The translations under genes were made by a program, and so were the position numbers. A DNA stretch of 64,000 nucleotides from Hemerocallis citrina (taxonomy: Eukaryota; Streptophyta; Magnoliopsida; Asparagales; Asphodelaceae). The stretch is taken from assembly GCA_017893485.1 (NCBI GenBank), contig CM030365.1, positions 33,571,000-33,634,999 on the forward strand. Reading direction: 5' to 3'. The notes below the pieces were generated by a model. It saw only the letters and a list, made by a program, of their open reading frames with translations, made no database searches and was not told the origin of the DNA. Every line of letters begins with the position of its first letter. Within the stretch, counting starts at the first letter, position 1. Shown here in pieces: positions 10,894 through 22,227 of this stretch.

Positions 10894-11038
10894 ATTGTTG
10901 TAGCTTCTATTTCTTTCCGTTCTGATGTCAAAAATGTTTTTAAAATTCGAATGTATAAATTTTGGAATTCAATGAAATGGAAGTTGGTTTAAATTCTTGT
11001 CATATACTTCGAATTTGACGGATCTTTTACATCAGAAT

Positions 11039-12043
11039 ATGTCGAGAAGAGGAGCTAGGAATGGGGAAGGTTTGGATCTGGAGACTGAACTTGCTAGAGT
11101 CTACCAGACGCTGAATGCAGTGGCTCAGAACCAAGGTAGGGGGCCGGTGAATCCAGTGCCCGAGGCGATTAAGCTGGTGGAATCGTTCAAGAGAATGAAA
11201 CCACCTGTATTCGAGGGAAAGTCAGACCCAGATGCGGCTGACAACTGGATACGGCAAGTGGAGACAATCTTTGAGGTGTTGGAGACACCGGAGGGTAGCA
11301 AGGTCAAGTTGGCAACTTTGCAACTGGAGAAGGATGCAACGGTTTGGTGGCAATCCATGAAGAGGACCATGGGAGGTCTGTTGCTTGGCTGGGAGGAATT
11401 TCTGGAAGAATTCCGCAGTCATTATTTCCCCTCCGACGTCCAGGAGAAGAAGGCGATGGAGTTTCTGTCGCTTCAGCAAGGCAGCATGTCGGTGAGAGCG
11501 TATGAGACCAAGTTCACTCAGCTCTCTAGGTATGCTCCAGAGCTAGTGATGGATGAGGCCAAGAAAGCTCGCAAGTTCGAGCATGGTCTGAGGCCTAGCT
11601 TGAGATCTCGTATGATACCTCTTGGTATCAGGCGATTCGATAAGCTGGTCAAGATGGCGGCAGCAACGGAGGCGGATATGGAGCAGTTCCAAGTTGTTCA
11701 GAACAGGAGGAACAACTGGCAGTCTGGTAAGAGGCCTGCACATTCGAGGAGTTTCAGGGGGCAGCCATCTGCATAGAGGTTCAAACCGACAGGGGCGAAC
11801 GCTATTGGTGTGGCTGGAGGACCTGGAAACAATGTGGTGAGACCTTCTGCGGTGACTTGCTACAACTGTGGTGAAACGGGGCATTACAAGTCTCACTGTC
11901 CCAAACTACAGAGTGGAAATAGCAACGCACCAACGCAGCAGACTGGGAAGAGGCCGTACCAATCAGGGCGAGTATTTGCCTTGACAGAAGCTGATGCTGA
12001 GGAGGCAGATCAGGTCATCTCTGGTACGAGGGCTGGTGTTTAG
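11039..12043 (+). pseudogene. gag: gag of element A, one internal stop
   Basis: The frame opens with MSRRGARNGEGLDLETEL (ATG at 11039). In element C the start is further upstream (MDLLHQN); here that ATG has become ACG near 11018. The retrotransposon Gag core includes [52 protein letters not shown] and [15 protein letters not shown]. The frame is cut by TAG at 11774-11776 and then continues unchanged to a CCHC zinc knuckle, CYNCGETGHYKSHC, and a natural stop at 12041-12043. Gag forms the particle and packages RNA; in this copy the nucleocapsid would be lost without readthrough. Confidence 0.9.
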
Positions 12044-12123
12044 AGTTTTCGTCATTTCTTTTCCCGTGTTTAGGGAGACTGTTATGTAATGGTGTGTATT
12101 ATGTAACAGGCGAACTATATTTT

Positions 12124-12163
12124 AATGGAATGAAAGCTGTCGTATTGTTTGATACTGGATCCT
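12124..12163 (+). pseudogene. Remnant of the retroviral-type aspartic protease
   Basis: The frame around 12124-12163 reads NGMKAVVLFDTGS, the start of the protease with its catalytic D-T-G. The sequence then switches without a gap to a copy of gag. The rest of the protease domain, still present in element C (40495-41092), is missing. Confidence 0.8.
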
Positions 12164-12675
12164 AATCCAGTGCCCGAGGCGATTAAGCTGGTGGAATCGT
12201 TCAAGAGAATGAAACCACCTGTATTCGAGGGAAAGTCAGACCCAGATGCGGCTGACAACTGGATACGGCAAGTGGAGATTTGGAGACACCGGAGGGTAGC
12301 AAGGTCAAGTTGCAACTTTGCAACTGGATAAGGATGCAACGGTTTGGTGGCAATCCATGAAGAGGACCATGGGAGGTCTGTTGCTTGGCTGGGAGGAATT
12401 TCTGGAAGAATTCCGCAGTCATTATTTCCCCTCAGACGTTCAGGAGAAGAAGGCGATGGAGTTTCTGTCGCTTCAGCAAGGCAGCATGTCGGTGAGAGCG
12501 TATGAGACCAAGTTCACTCAGCTCTCTAGGTATGCTCCAGAGCTAGTGATGGATGAGGCCAAGAAAGCTCGCAAGTTCGAGCATGGTCTGAGGCCTAGCT
12601 TGAGATCTCGTATGATACCTCTTGGTATCAGGCGATTCGATAAGCTGGTCAAGAGGGCGGCAGCAACGGAGGCGG
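12164..12675 (+). repeat. Duplicated gag segment replacing the protease in A
   Basis: 12164-12675 is a near-identical copy of 11150-11675, starting AATCCAGTGCCCGAGG and ending CAACGGAGGCGG. It carries a small deletion (GTGGAGATTTGGAG against GTGGAGACAATCTTTGAGG) that shifts the frame. At its end the sequence joins directly to the linker before reverse transcriptase ([12 protein letters not shown]). Confidence 0.93.
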
Positions 12676-15410
12676 TGAAACGGCAGATTGAGGAACTGTT
12701 GGGGAAAGGCTTTATTCAACCTAGTACGTCACCTTGGGGAGCACCAGTGCTTTCGGTAAAGAAGAAGGATGGATCGATGAGAATGTGCATCGATTACCGG
12801 GAGCTGAATAAGGTCACTGTTCAGAATAAGTATCCAATTCCTCGAATTGATGACTTGTTCGATCGTCTACAAGGAGCAGCTATATTCTCCAAAATAGATC
12901 TTCGATCAGGTTACCACCAAGTTCGAGTGAAAGCTGAAGATGTGCACAAAACTGCGTTTAGAACTCGGCATGGGCATTACGAATTCTTAGTTATGCCATT
13001 CGGAGTGACGAATGCACCCGCAATCTTCATGGACTTGATGAACAGAGTTCAGAGGCCGTTTATTGATTCTTTCGTCGTGGTATTTATCGACGATATTCTC
13101 GTGTACTCCAAGTCTGAAGAGGAGCACACCGAGCATCTGGCAGCAGTTTTGCAGAAGTTGGAAGAGCAGAAGTTGTATGCCAAGTTATCCAAGTGTGACT
13201 TCTGGAAATCTGAAGTGGCATTCCTAGGTCACATCCTTTCTAAGGAGGGAGTGGCAACTGACCCTCAGAAGTTAGAGGCAGTGAGAGATTGGGCTAGGCC
13301 TACTACAGTGAAGGAAGTCAGAAGTTTCCTTGGGATGACTGGATACTACAGGAGATTCATTCAAGGTTATGCTCAGATAGCTGTACCGCTTACTGGACTG
13401 ACCAAGAAGAATGTGAGCTTCAAGTGGACCGAGCAATGTGAGGCGAGTTTTCAGGAGTTGAAAGATAGGCTGACTACTGCACCTATTTTGGCTTTGCCTA
13501 GAGCTGGGGTTGAGTATGATGTGTATAGTGATGCTTCACATCGGGGGCTTGGTTGTGTCTTAATGCAAGAAGGAAGAGTAATCGCTTATGGGTCTAGGCA
13601 ACTACGACCGCATGAGAAAAATTACCCGACTCATGATCTGGAGTTGGCTGCGATTATCTTTGCTTTGAAGCAATGGAGGCACTACGTGTACGGTGAGAAG
13701 TTGAATATGTACACGGATCATAAGAGCTTGAAGTATATATATCAGCAGAGGGATCTCAATCTGAGGCAGCGGAGATGGTTGGAAGTGCTTGAGGATATGC
13801 GACCTGAGATCAAGTATCATCCTGGAAAGGCTAATGTTGTGGCTGATGCACTTAGTCGCAAGAGCATTTTGGCCAGTTTGATTACAACTCAGAGGCACCT
13901 GATTGAGGAGTTGGATCGAGCAGGTATTGAGGTTGTCTTGCAAGGATTGGGAGCATCTTTGGCTCAGTTGAGGCTTCAGCCTACTCTGAATACAAGGATC
14001 ATTGCAAGTCAGGAAGTTGATGCTGATATCTTGGAGATGAAGGAGCAGGTTGGTGCTGGCAGGTTGCTCGGATTTCAAATCAGGGATGGAGTGCTGTGGT
14101 TCGGAGATAGACTGTGCGTTCCAAATCAGGCAGACCTGAAAGAGAGTATTCTTCAGGAGGCACATGCTACTCTTTTGTCGGTACATCCTGGGAGTACTAA
14201 GATGTACAAAGACATCAAACAGCATTTCTGGTGGTCAGGTTTGAAGCGGGATGTGGCTGAATTTGTCGCGAAGTGTGAAGTTTATCAGCAAGTCAAAGCC
14301 GAAAATCAAAGACCCGGAGGTCTATTACAGCCGTTACCTATTCCAGAATGGAAGTGGGATAACATCAGTATGGATTTCATCACGGGATTGCCTAAGAGTT
14401 CTAAAGGCAATGATGCAATTTGGGTTATAGTCGATCGACTGACCAAGTCCGCTCACTTTTTGGCGATGAAACTCACTGCTTCGATGGACAAGTTGGCTGA
14501 GATGTATGTTGGTGAGATTGTCCGACTTCATGGCGTTCCTTCGACTATTGTATCTGATCGTGATGCGCGGTTTACTTTGCATTTCTGGAGGAGTCTTCAG
14601 GAAGCTTTGGGTACCAAGACGGATTTCAGCACTGCTTTTCATCCGCAAACCGATGGACAGACCGAGAGAGTCAACCGTATTCTTGAGGATATGCTTCGGT
14701 GTTGTATACTAGATTTTGGAGGCAGTTGGGAAAGGCATTTACCTTTGGTGGAGTTTGCCTACAACAACAGTTTTCAAGCTAGCATCGGGATGGCACCGTA
14801 CGAAGCTCTGTATGGCAGGAAGTGCAGGACTCCTGTTTGTTGGTATGAAGTAGGGGAGCGTCAGTTGTTTGGTCCTGAGCTTGTGCAACTAACTTCTGAG
14901 AAGATTGATCTAATCAGGAAAAGGTTGGTGGAAGCTCAGAGCAGGCAGAAAAGCTATGCAGACAACCGGAGCAGGGACCTTGAGTTTGAGGTTGGTGACT
15001 TCGTCTTTCTGAAGGTATCGCCCAGCAAAGGTGTGGTTCGATTTGGCAAAGGCGGGAAGTTAGCCCCGAGGTTTATAGGCCCGTATAAGATATTGAAAAG
15101 GATCGGAAAAACTGCTTACCGGCTTGAATTACCGGAAGAGTTGTCTCAGGTGCACAATGTCTTTCATGTGTCTATGCTGAGAGGTTATATTCCAGACCCG
15201 AGTCATCATTTGCCGGAAGTGCCGGAAGGTTTGCAGTTAGACCTGAATTACATCGAGTCTCCTGTTGAGATTGTTGACCGTAGGGAGAAAGTCTTGAGGA
15301 ATAAGACGATACCGATGGTCAAGGTAGTCTGGAGAAACCACTTGGTTGAAGAGGCTACTAGGGAGTCTCAGGAGAGGATGTTGAAGGACTATCCTGAGCT
15401 TTTTGCTTGA
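12318..15410 (+). CDS. pol: Chimeric pol of A: gag fragment-RT-RNase H-integrase-chromodomain-like tail
   Basis: The open frame is 1030 codons (residues counted from 12318; no ATG at that point, the first in-frame ATG is 12357). Residues 1-119 are duplicated gag. RT follows, with [19 protein letters not shown] (~226) and the catalytic FIDD (~255-258). RNase H has YSDAS (~403), the DLEL Glu (~441), YTDHKS (~466) and DALSRK (~510). Integrase has the HHCC region, but the last Cys is Tyr (KCEVYQQ; element C has CEICQQ), and the catalytic triad D686, D747 and E783, the last two separated by 35 residues. The C-terminus ([18 protein letters not shown]) is a degenerate chromodomain-like motif typical of chromoviruses. 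The enzyme domains are uninterrupted, so the copy is young, but without protease and with the altered zinc finger it probably cannot mature its own proteins. Confidence 0.92.
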   Translation: MQLDKDATVWWQSMKRTMGGLLLGWEEFLEEFRSHYFPSDVQEKKAMEFLSLQQGSMSVRAYETKFTQLSRYAPELVMDEAKKARKFEHGLRPSLRSRMIPLGIRRFDKLVKRAAATEAVKRQIEELLGKGFIQPSTSPWGAPVLSVKKKDGSMRMCIDYRELNKVTVQNKYPIPRIDDLFDRLQGAAIFSKIDLRSGYHQVRVKAEDVHKTAFRTRHGHYEFLVMPFGVTNAPAIFMDLMNRVQRPFIDSFVVVFIDDILVYSKSEEEHTEHLAAVLQKLEEQKLYAKLSKCDFWKSEVAFLGHILSKEGVATDPQKLEAVRDWARPTTVKEVRSFLGMTGYYRRFIQGYAQIAVPLTGLTKKNVSFKWTEQCEASFQELKDRLTTAPILALPRAGVEYDVYSDASHRGLGCVLMQEGRVIAYGSRQLRPHEKNYPTHDLELAAIIFALKQWRHYVYGEKLNMYTDHKSLKYIYQQRDLNLRQRRWLEVLEDMRPEIKYHPGKANVVADALSRKSILASLITTQRHLIEELDRAGIEVVLQGLGASLAQLRLQPTLNTRIIASQEVDADILEMKEQVGAGRLLGFQIRDGVLWFGDRLCVPNQADLKESILQEAHATLLSVHPGSTKMYKDIKQHFWWSGLKRDVAEFVAKCEVYQQVKAENQRPGGLLQPLPIPEWKWDNISMDFITGLPKSSKGNDAIWVIVDRLTKSAHFLAMKLTASMDKLAEMYVGEIVRLHGVPSTIVSDRDARFTLHFWRSLQEALGTKTDFSTAFHPQTDGQTERVNRILEDMLRCCILDFGGSWERHLPLVEFAYNNSFQASIGMAPYEALYGRKCRTPVCWYEVGERQLFGPELVQLTSEKIDLIRKRLVEAQSRQKSYADNRSRDLEFEVGDFVFLKVSPSKGVVRFGKGGKLAPRFIGPYKILKRIGKTAYRLELPEELSQVHNVFHVSMLRGYIPDPSHHLPEVPEGLQLDLNYIESPVEIVDRREKVLRNKTIPMVKVVWRNHLVEEATRESQERMLKDYPELFA

Positions 15411-15500
15411 TTGTATTTTTGTATCTTTGTTCTTGTTGTGTGTGTTGTATTTTCTTTGTTTTCTCGCTCTTGATTGTAGTTCCGGGGACGGAACTATTCT

Positions 15501-15513
15501 AAGGAGGGAGTGC
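15501..15513 (+). other. Polypurine tract of A
   Basis: AAGGAGGGAGTGC lies directly before the 3' LTR at 15514; it is the plus-strand priming site. Element C has the similar AAGGCGGGAGTGT in the same position. Confidence 0.85.
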
Positions 15514-18500
15514 TGTAATATCCTGATTTTTCAATAAATGAAAAATTATTTATTTTGCACGTAGTGTGCACGTGCAATATTTTGGGTTGAATTATTTTTA
15601 TAATGATGTGTAAAAATATTTAAATATGTGTTCTCAAATTATTTTAGTACAAAAAGCCTTTCTTTAAAGCCTTATTTTAAATTAATGAAAAGCCCTTTTT
15701 CTTAAAAGCCCAAATGTATTTTATTTTATTTATTTTTATAAACTATTTTGGCCCAAAAAGAAAGCCCATGAATTAATCTATTTTAATTAAACTTGTCATG
15801 TAGAAGACTTTTTTTAACTAATTTATTTTTTGTACAAATTAAAATGTACAAATTTGGCCTAGTTGCATGCACGTGCACTACACGTACACGTGCTATGCAC
15901 ACCCTAGAGGAGGCCGGGATTCATTCTTTTGGAGGGATTTTCAAAATTAAGCATGGTGATCATGGAGGTAGTTTCTTAGTTGTGGGTAGTTTTTCTAACT
16001 CCTACTTTGATCTAAGCCCTTCATTCTACAACCACCAAAACAATCTTGGCCCTCCATCTCACTCATTTCCTAGTATAAATACCCCCCCTCTCATAGCTAA
16101 TTTTCATATGCAAAGTATATTTCCAAGTTATAGTATTGTAGTGATAGTGTGAGATATAAAGATAGAGAGTTTGTGTGGGTTTGCTTGCTTGGAGTGGCCG
16201 GCTATCACCTAAGGAAGCTTTCGGTTGGACTAGAAGAAGCATTCGGTTTTGGCTAGGAGGTTTGGCTTGGAGCTTGTGCGTGCTTTTGGCTAGGAGGAGG
16301 TGCTTTCATCTACAAGGACTTGGTTGCTTTTTGTGTTTTCTCTCCATTCAAGGTGGGTAAAACATTTCATATTTCTAATATAGGAGTACATGCTAGTTTT
16401 TATTATCAACACTATACATGAAAAATACTAATAAGAGCCCACTTTAATTGAAAAGTTAGTGTATGAATGGATTGAAATGATGTGATTAACTTGTGTGAAA
16501 TTCGAGTATGAAATTAAAATTATATGTAGAATTCTCCATGATTATTAATTTGATTGAATGATGGTGGAATGTTGCTAGCATGATGTGTGAAAATCTCCAA
16601 TTTAATTGCTTGTAAATTGTATGGTTGAAGCATGAAATTGATTAAGTAAATGGCACACTTTAAAATTTGAATAGAGAGTTTCTCAAATGCTCGAGTTGTA
16701 ATTATGTTAATTAATGAGTAGTAGTATATTTTGTGACATAGATGAACCAATGAAATTACTTTGTTGTCATCAAAATAGAACTACTCAAAAGTTAGTATTT
16801 TTGAGTTTTACCTATTCATGTGCTAAATAAACCCTCTTGTTGATATGGATATGGACAAATCCAAAAATGTATGTATTTGTGAATAAAGATTAACAACAGT
16901 GAATTGTCATAAGAGAATTGTGAAATGAAAAGGGATTAGAAGACTAATTGTTTAGTCAATGTCGAAAATAAAAGAAATAGTAGATTTAATGAGTACTTCA
17001 TTGATTTGTGGGAAGAAATACATTTTTATAGTACAAAAAATTATTTTTATCTTACTGGTATGAGTGAAAATTAATCTGGAAGTTTTCAGTAAATTTTACC
17101 AAAGCAATAAGAAACTATGGTTATGTGAACATCGAGTTGTTTTTAAAACAGTACGAAAATAATACAGATGGACTTTTGTTTGGGTTTGTGACAACCCGAG
17201 CCAGTGGCTCAGGCGGTCTTTGACTGCGGTTTGCTTCTCTGAGCGGTGCGGTTCGAACCCCGGCCTTCACCACTTTTTTTACCAACTGAGTATATATATA
17301 TATAACTGTCGACCGAACCATATATACTTAATTCGCTCCTTACTAATCGCTAGCACAGTTCGGCCATACGGCGGGTGCTCTTGGCCCTCTTCCTGTTGCG
17401 ACTGGGTTCGATTCTCACCCTTCGCGTTTATAAAAAAATATTTTTTTTGGGAGTTGTAGATGTCCAAAAAATCTGGAAAAAATAGGGTAATTCTCAGAAA
17501 AGTATAAGGAATTTTATAGGAATGATTTGAGTATTATTTGAATGAATTTAACTATGGTTGTAGTTAAAAATGCATAGATTGATATATGAGTTTATATAGA
17601 TTATTGTTATGTGATTATAATTTGACAAAAGAAGTGAATGGGAACTTCAAGTATTAATTTGGTAAAAAGAGATGTAGTTGTGTGACATGATGCAAGTATT
17701 TCCTCACTTGTGGAATAACATGAAATGTGTACATTGTTTAGTAATGTAGAATTATCATGATGTGACAATTGGTAAGTATATGCAAATTTTGTGTAATGAT
17801 GGACTAGTGAGCAAAGTGAATTCATGAATTGAAAGAGATGTACATGTGAGTTTGAGAACTCGACATGGAAATGGTATAAATTGAAGATTGTGAAATGAAA
17901 TTTGAAATAGAGTAGCTAAGTCTCCCCGGCATCGAGAAATGAAATAAAGTGAAATTAGACCAAGGTTGGTCAAGATGAAATGAATGAATAAGTCCGGTTG
18001 ATGGAGAGGCTAACTCTAGAGATTAATTTTGTTCATGATTTTTAATAAAACTAAGGACTAGTGCATAGTGAAGATGTGATGAAGGTAAGAGAAAAACATT
18101 GAGTATAAGGGCCCTGGGTAGCGGCGAGAGCGTATCCCAGGAATTCCCATGACGAGTCTGGGTGAGGATACTGTTCCAGAGTACCGTCCCAGTGGCGACG
18201 CTCGTGGGATGTTTGAAGACTACGGGTGGTGTCATGTTTATGGTGAGAGCGTATCCCAGGAATTCCCATGATGCGTCTGGGTGAGGATACTACTCCAGAG
18301 TGCCTAAACATGAGTTCGTAGGTCAGATAACATCTAGGATACTTACCGTAATTACAGTAGTAGATTAAATCATAACGAGGGATCGAACCCTATAACGATG
18401 AAGAACGAATAAGGGCTTGCCCTCGGACCTATGTAGTATGGGATGCATAGAATCCGAACAAGTGCGCATTAGTGTCATGTAACATAAATAAATGCATTAA

Positions 18501-18913
18501 GGATTAAGTGCACGATCACAACACGACATCAATAGGGTAGTCCCTTTAGTTTGAATGTGACAAGTTTGTGTTTGCTAAATATGAAAAGTTAAGTTATACT
18601 ATTTCCGGCATAGAGAGGACGGCCGTGTATAATGTTCGTCGGTTGAATAAACTGACGTACCCACAGTCTTATATGCAGGTAAATGTCATGTTAAAGATTA
18701 AAAGAGGATGGATGCTTAAAGATTATATTATGCTGTTGTACTTGTATCAAATTGTTGTATTTTACTTCCGCTGTGCAAGAGAAAGTGTAATTATGATGTA
18801 AACTCTGATGTATGATGAAAAGTTTTAATTTCCCTGTAAAATTGTACTAAAGAAAGTGAAAAGATCCTGTAGAACATCTCGAATTCAGTGTATTTGGGAT
18901 TCGGGGCGTTACA
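15514..18913 (+). repeat. 3' LTR of element A
   Basis: It matches the 5' LTR almost throughout, including the TATA box (16074-16081), donor-like site (~16350), SINE-like dimer (17190-17432, one base shorter in box A 2), tandem array (18121-18305) and conserved motif (18429-18448). Visible differences include a shorter C run after the TATA box and scattered single changes. Confidence 0.95.
17190..17432 (+). mobile_element. SINE-like dimer, second copy in the 3' LTR of A
   Basis: Same two tRNA-like box A/box B modules as at 8575-8820, with TTTGACTGCGG for TTTTACTGCGG and a one-base deletion in the second box A. The copy was made by reverse transcription of the LTR, not by a second insertion. 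Confidence 0.6.
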
Positions 18914-19572
18914 CCAGGGAAGCAGATTGACCGTTCAGCGGAGCTTCGGTAGTGAGCCGTTAATTGCCATTCCGGAAGGCAGCTGTTGACTTTACAAGTG
19001 GAGTTTGTAAATATTTGTAATAGGTTGTAATGAGCTGATGTAATTTGCACTGCTTGTCCAAGAACAAGTTATCGGTTGTAATCAATGATGTAATGACTTT
19101 ATTTGGCAATAAAAAGTTTTTAAATTTCCGTGTTATTACTGTGTTGAGATGCATTTGAAGGCAAATATTCTGCTAAGTGTCACGGATGTCCGATAACGAG
19201 GATCTGGGGTGCTACACTACGAGATAAAAATGAAGTAGTAATTTAAGATAAGACTATTGGGTAAAAGTTTGAAAAATATACGAGCATGAAATTTAGTTAA
19301 AAGTATAGACAATGTAAGCTAAGTGTGACTTTTTGTATATCAAGTTAATATCATAAAATAATTCGTAAAGTAAATACAATAGCTATATATACGATTTAAA
19401 AATTAAATATATAGAATACTGGTTGGTATGCATCAAAATATTTTCAAATTGTCAAGTAGAGTAAGAAATTAGCATATAGTATTTTAATTAATCGTAAAAG
19501 CAACCATATCATAAATATGAAATCTATAAGCAAGGGAGAAACAAAAGTAAAAGTAACAAGTCATTATTGAAA

Positions 19573-20023
19573 TCTATATAATAAAACACAAAGAAAGCTA
19601 TCAAGTGGCTCTCATTCAATCCCCCAAAAATCAAAGGCCTAGATCTAATCTCACAAAACATATATTTCCCCCAAAAGTTTCTCCTCCAAACTCAAATTCA
19701 AATCCCCCACCAAAAACAACTCCTATATTTATTTAATTATTATTATTTTTCTCTCTCCCCCCTCCCTCTTCTATTCAAAAAATTAAGAAAATAAAAATTC
19801 TAAAAATTTTTAAAAATAAAAAAAATTAAAAACTAAAAAAAATTTAAAATTTAAAAACTTTAAAAATAATTCAAAAAAAATCAAAAAAATCATATAACAT
19901 GTTTTTTGCTCTATGTTTTCTACTCCAATTAATTTGCTGGACCTCCAAAACTATTTTATATGATCAAACAAGGTGCACCGTTCCGAAGACGTGCCGTAGG
20001 CACGTGTCAACGGGCAAACCTAG
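19573..20023 (+). mobile_element. Non-autonomous Helitron, 451 bp
   Basis: It starts TCTATATAATAAAAC and ends CCTAG, placed between A and T as Helitrons are. A perfect 7-bp stem ACGTGCC-GTA-GGCACGT (19989-20005) lies 14 bases before the final CTAG. It has no RepHel gene. Two longer relatives (50321-50906 and 57270-57847) share both termini and the hairpin. Confidence 0.82.
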
Positions 20024-20414
20024 TAATATATAATATTAGTTGGGTTAAAAATAAAATGTAGATAGTAAACGAAAGTATAAATATATGAGTAGCAAACATA
20101 TCGAAGATTGGTTAGCAATAAAATATAAAAATGGAATCGTATAAAAATACAAAGAGATAAAATTATTAATAGTAACTAGTAATATAGATTGAAAAATAAA
20201 TAAAATAATAATAACATATATATAATAGATGTAGAAGAAAATATAAATAATAAGGTAATTAATCAAATGTGTATATAAGTATATTTGTATTATAAATAAT
20301 AAAGTTGAAGTAGTATAAGCTAAGTTTTAAAATATTAAAAATTGTATAAATTTGTACAAAAATAGAATAGTGGTAAGTAATATATATATAGAAATAAAAG
20401 TGGGGGTTATTAAA

Positions 20415-20660
20415 GTAGAAAAATCTTTTTTGTTGAGGGTTCGCCTCGTTGGTGTCCAACTGCACGCTTGCCTCCTTAACATCAAGTTGCAGATTTGCTT
20501 TCAGGACATTTGGTTGCAATTTGCCTTCTGGACATTCGGATGCAGTTTTGCCTCCCGGACATCTAGTTGCAGTTTGCCTTCATTGATGTCTAGTTGCAAA
20601 TTTGCCCTCTCGACACTAGTTTGCACCAAACCGGTGAATGGAATGATGTGTTCTTCCATA
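20415..20660 (-). pseudogene. 9-residue-repeat small ORF, frameshifted copy in H
   Basis: From an ATG near 20659 (MEEHIIPFTG) the minus strand encodes repeats of nine residues: ANLQLDINE, GKLQLDVRE, AKLHPNVQK, then a one-base loss, then ANLQLDVKE, ASVQLDTNE. At DNA level this is a ~27-bp minisatellite of about seven units. The same ORF, with MEGYIFYFTIS in place of MEEHIIPFTG, occurs in E interiors at 52524-52856 and 59847-60203. I do not recognise the protein. Confidence 0.6.
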
Positions 20661-21990
20661 TGTACTTGGATATAGGATGTTCAATGAAGTATGATGTTAT
20701 GTTTTGAAACTGGTGATATAAAAATAGGAGTAAAAGTGTGGGATAGTAGAAGAAGGAAATGAAGTTGAAAATTACAACGATAAAATATTAAAATAGGAGT
20801 ATAGGTTTTAAATATTGAATATATAAAATTAATAGCAATAAAATGATTTATAACATTAAGACAGAAATAGTATAAAGTATATGCATGAGCTGAAAATACA
20901 AATGAGAATAATAATTATGCAGTGTAGTAAATTAGAATAATGAACATAAATATATATATATATATATAAACATATAGTAATGTAGTAATTGGATAAGTGT
21001 AAAATGATATGTATAGTAAGTATGTTGAAATATATGATATATATATGGAAATCTATGGAAAGTATATGTAGTAACCAAGAATGTAAAGATAATAAAAATT
21101 GGAATAAAGATAAAATATAAATAGTGAGTGTATATAGTTTGTTGGAGAAGTACAAAGCAACAAAATTAATAAGTAACTATTAATAGTGGAAATTAAATAT
21201 AACAAGACAACTAGCAAATATTATGTAATAACAATAGTATCGAATATATGCTATATCACAACAATAGTAGGAAAAGAAGATTTATAATGTGTAGAAGTAT
21301 GTCACATTTATATAAGTAAAATATTACAATCTAGTTAAAATATACTAAAATAAATAAGACAACATCAAATAATGGAAAAATATAGTATCGTGAAATCAAG
21401 TATTCGTAACGTGAATGTAAACATACAAAAATCAAAATCCAAAATCTGATATAAATAATAGCAAAGGGAAATAATAGTCTTAATAATAATTTAATAAGTA
21501 GTAATTCAAAACTTAATAGAATACGTAAAATTAATAGCAAAAATAAATAAGTAACGTAAAAGTGCATAAAAGTAAGGAGGATAAAACATCAAGAAAGAAA
21601 ACGAGTAAGTCAAACTAAAAAAATTAAGACTAAGGGTTGTAGATAAAATAATAAATACCAAGGTGAATTAATAGTATAAGAAAATATTTATTTGAAAAAT
21701 TTTAAATGTTAAGGATGAAAAGTACTATGAGAAAAATATACAAAGAAAATAAAAGGGAAAAGCTTAATCTACGTATAAGGTTTCATGAATGTAGGTTCAA
21801 ACCAACCATAACGCTCGTGATACCAATGGAAAACATGCTCGCATACAATCTCACACCAATGTATACGAGGAGAGTATCATGAATGCAAGTTCAATAACTT
21901 CATCATTCATGACTCCAAACTGATACTCACACTCTAATGTCCCCCGTAATTGAGTTTTTTATTATAATTTTGTAAAACTTGTTGAATTCG

Positions 21991-22009
21991 GCTGTGATAC
22001 CACTCTGTG
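21991..22009 (-). other. Second primer-site-like sequence in H
   Basis: GCTGTGATACCACTCTGTG here closely repeats GCTCTGATACCACTCTGTA at 22213-22231, which spans the H primer site and LTR start. The 222 bp between the two are unique in this window. Confidence 0.55.
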
Positions 22010-22211
22010 TAGACTGCCGCCTGCCACCCAGGACAGTAATGGCCACAAAGGTAACCTCATAACTTGTTTTATGCCAATAGTCTCTCGACTGTTGAAACCG
22101 CAACGGTGGCTAGCCGACCTGGGCATGTCAGGGTAAGAGCCAATGCTTCGTCATCAATCACACTATGAGAACCCCTGATCATGCTTCCGATATTGCCTTT
22201 TTGTCTAACCA

Positions 22212-22224
22212 AGCTCTGATACCA
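22212..22224 (-). other. Primer binding site of H
   Basis: The minus strand reads TGGTATCAGAGCT, matching the Met-tRNA primer site of A, three bases from the LTR edge at 22228. Confidence 0.85.
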
Positions 22225-22227
22225 CTC

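Larger units (their letters stand above)
6893..18913 (+). mobile_element. Element A: nearly complete Ty3/Gypsy chromovirus (Del/Tekay-like), 12,021 bp
   Basis: Two closely similar LTRs (6893-10298, 3406 bp; 15514-18913, 3400 bp) flank primer site, extra ORF, gag, chimeric pol and polypurine tract. The 5-bp target duplication CCAGG is perfect (6888-6892 and 18914-18918). The LTRs differ by only scattered changes and small indels, so this is a fairly recent insertion into solo LTR B. Protein order and a chromodomain-like C-terminus place it among chromoviruses; LTRs above 3 kb and a Met-tRNA primer fit Del/Tekay. The protease is lost and gag carries a stop, so this copy is not autonomous. Confidence 0.95.
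3629..19216 (+). mobile_element. Solo LTR B (Ty3/Gypsy), interrupted by element A
   Basis: It starts TGTAATACCCCGG at 3629 and ends GGGGTGCTACA at 19216. It is flanked by the 5-bp duplication CTACG (3624-3628 and 19217-19221). Removing element A and one CCAGG copy (6893-18918) leaves a 3562-bp LTR with no primer site, gag or pol, so this is a solo LTR left by recombination between the two LTRs of a former element. The short right piece (18919-19216) includes CAATAAAAAGTTT, a polyadenylation-like signal also seen in LTR D. Confidence 0.9.
19222..22212 (-). other. A/T-rich non-coding interior of element H (right piece)
   Basis: About 3 kb of A/T-rich DNA between solo LTR B and the primer site of the H LTR. 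It has no gag or pol. It contains a Helitron (19573-20023) and a 9-residue-repeat ORF remnant (20415-20660) homologous to that in the E interiors. This makes H a LARD-like, non-coding LTR element. The rest is long A/T-rich sequence in which I see nothing recognisable. Confidence 0.6.

Noticed and set aside
13602..14225. 207-codon antisense ORF across A pol
   Set aside because: It is the shadow of the RNase H/integrase frame, which is clearly coding on the plus strand.
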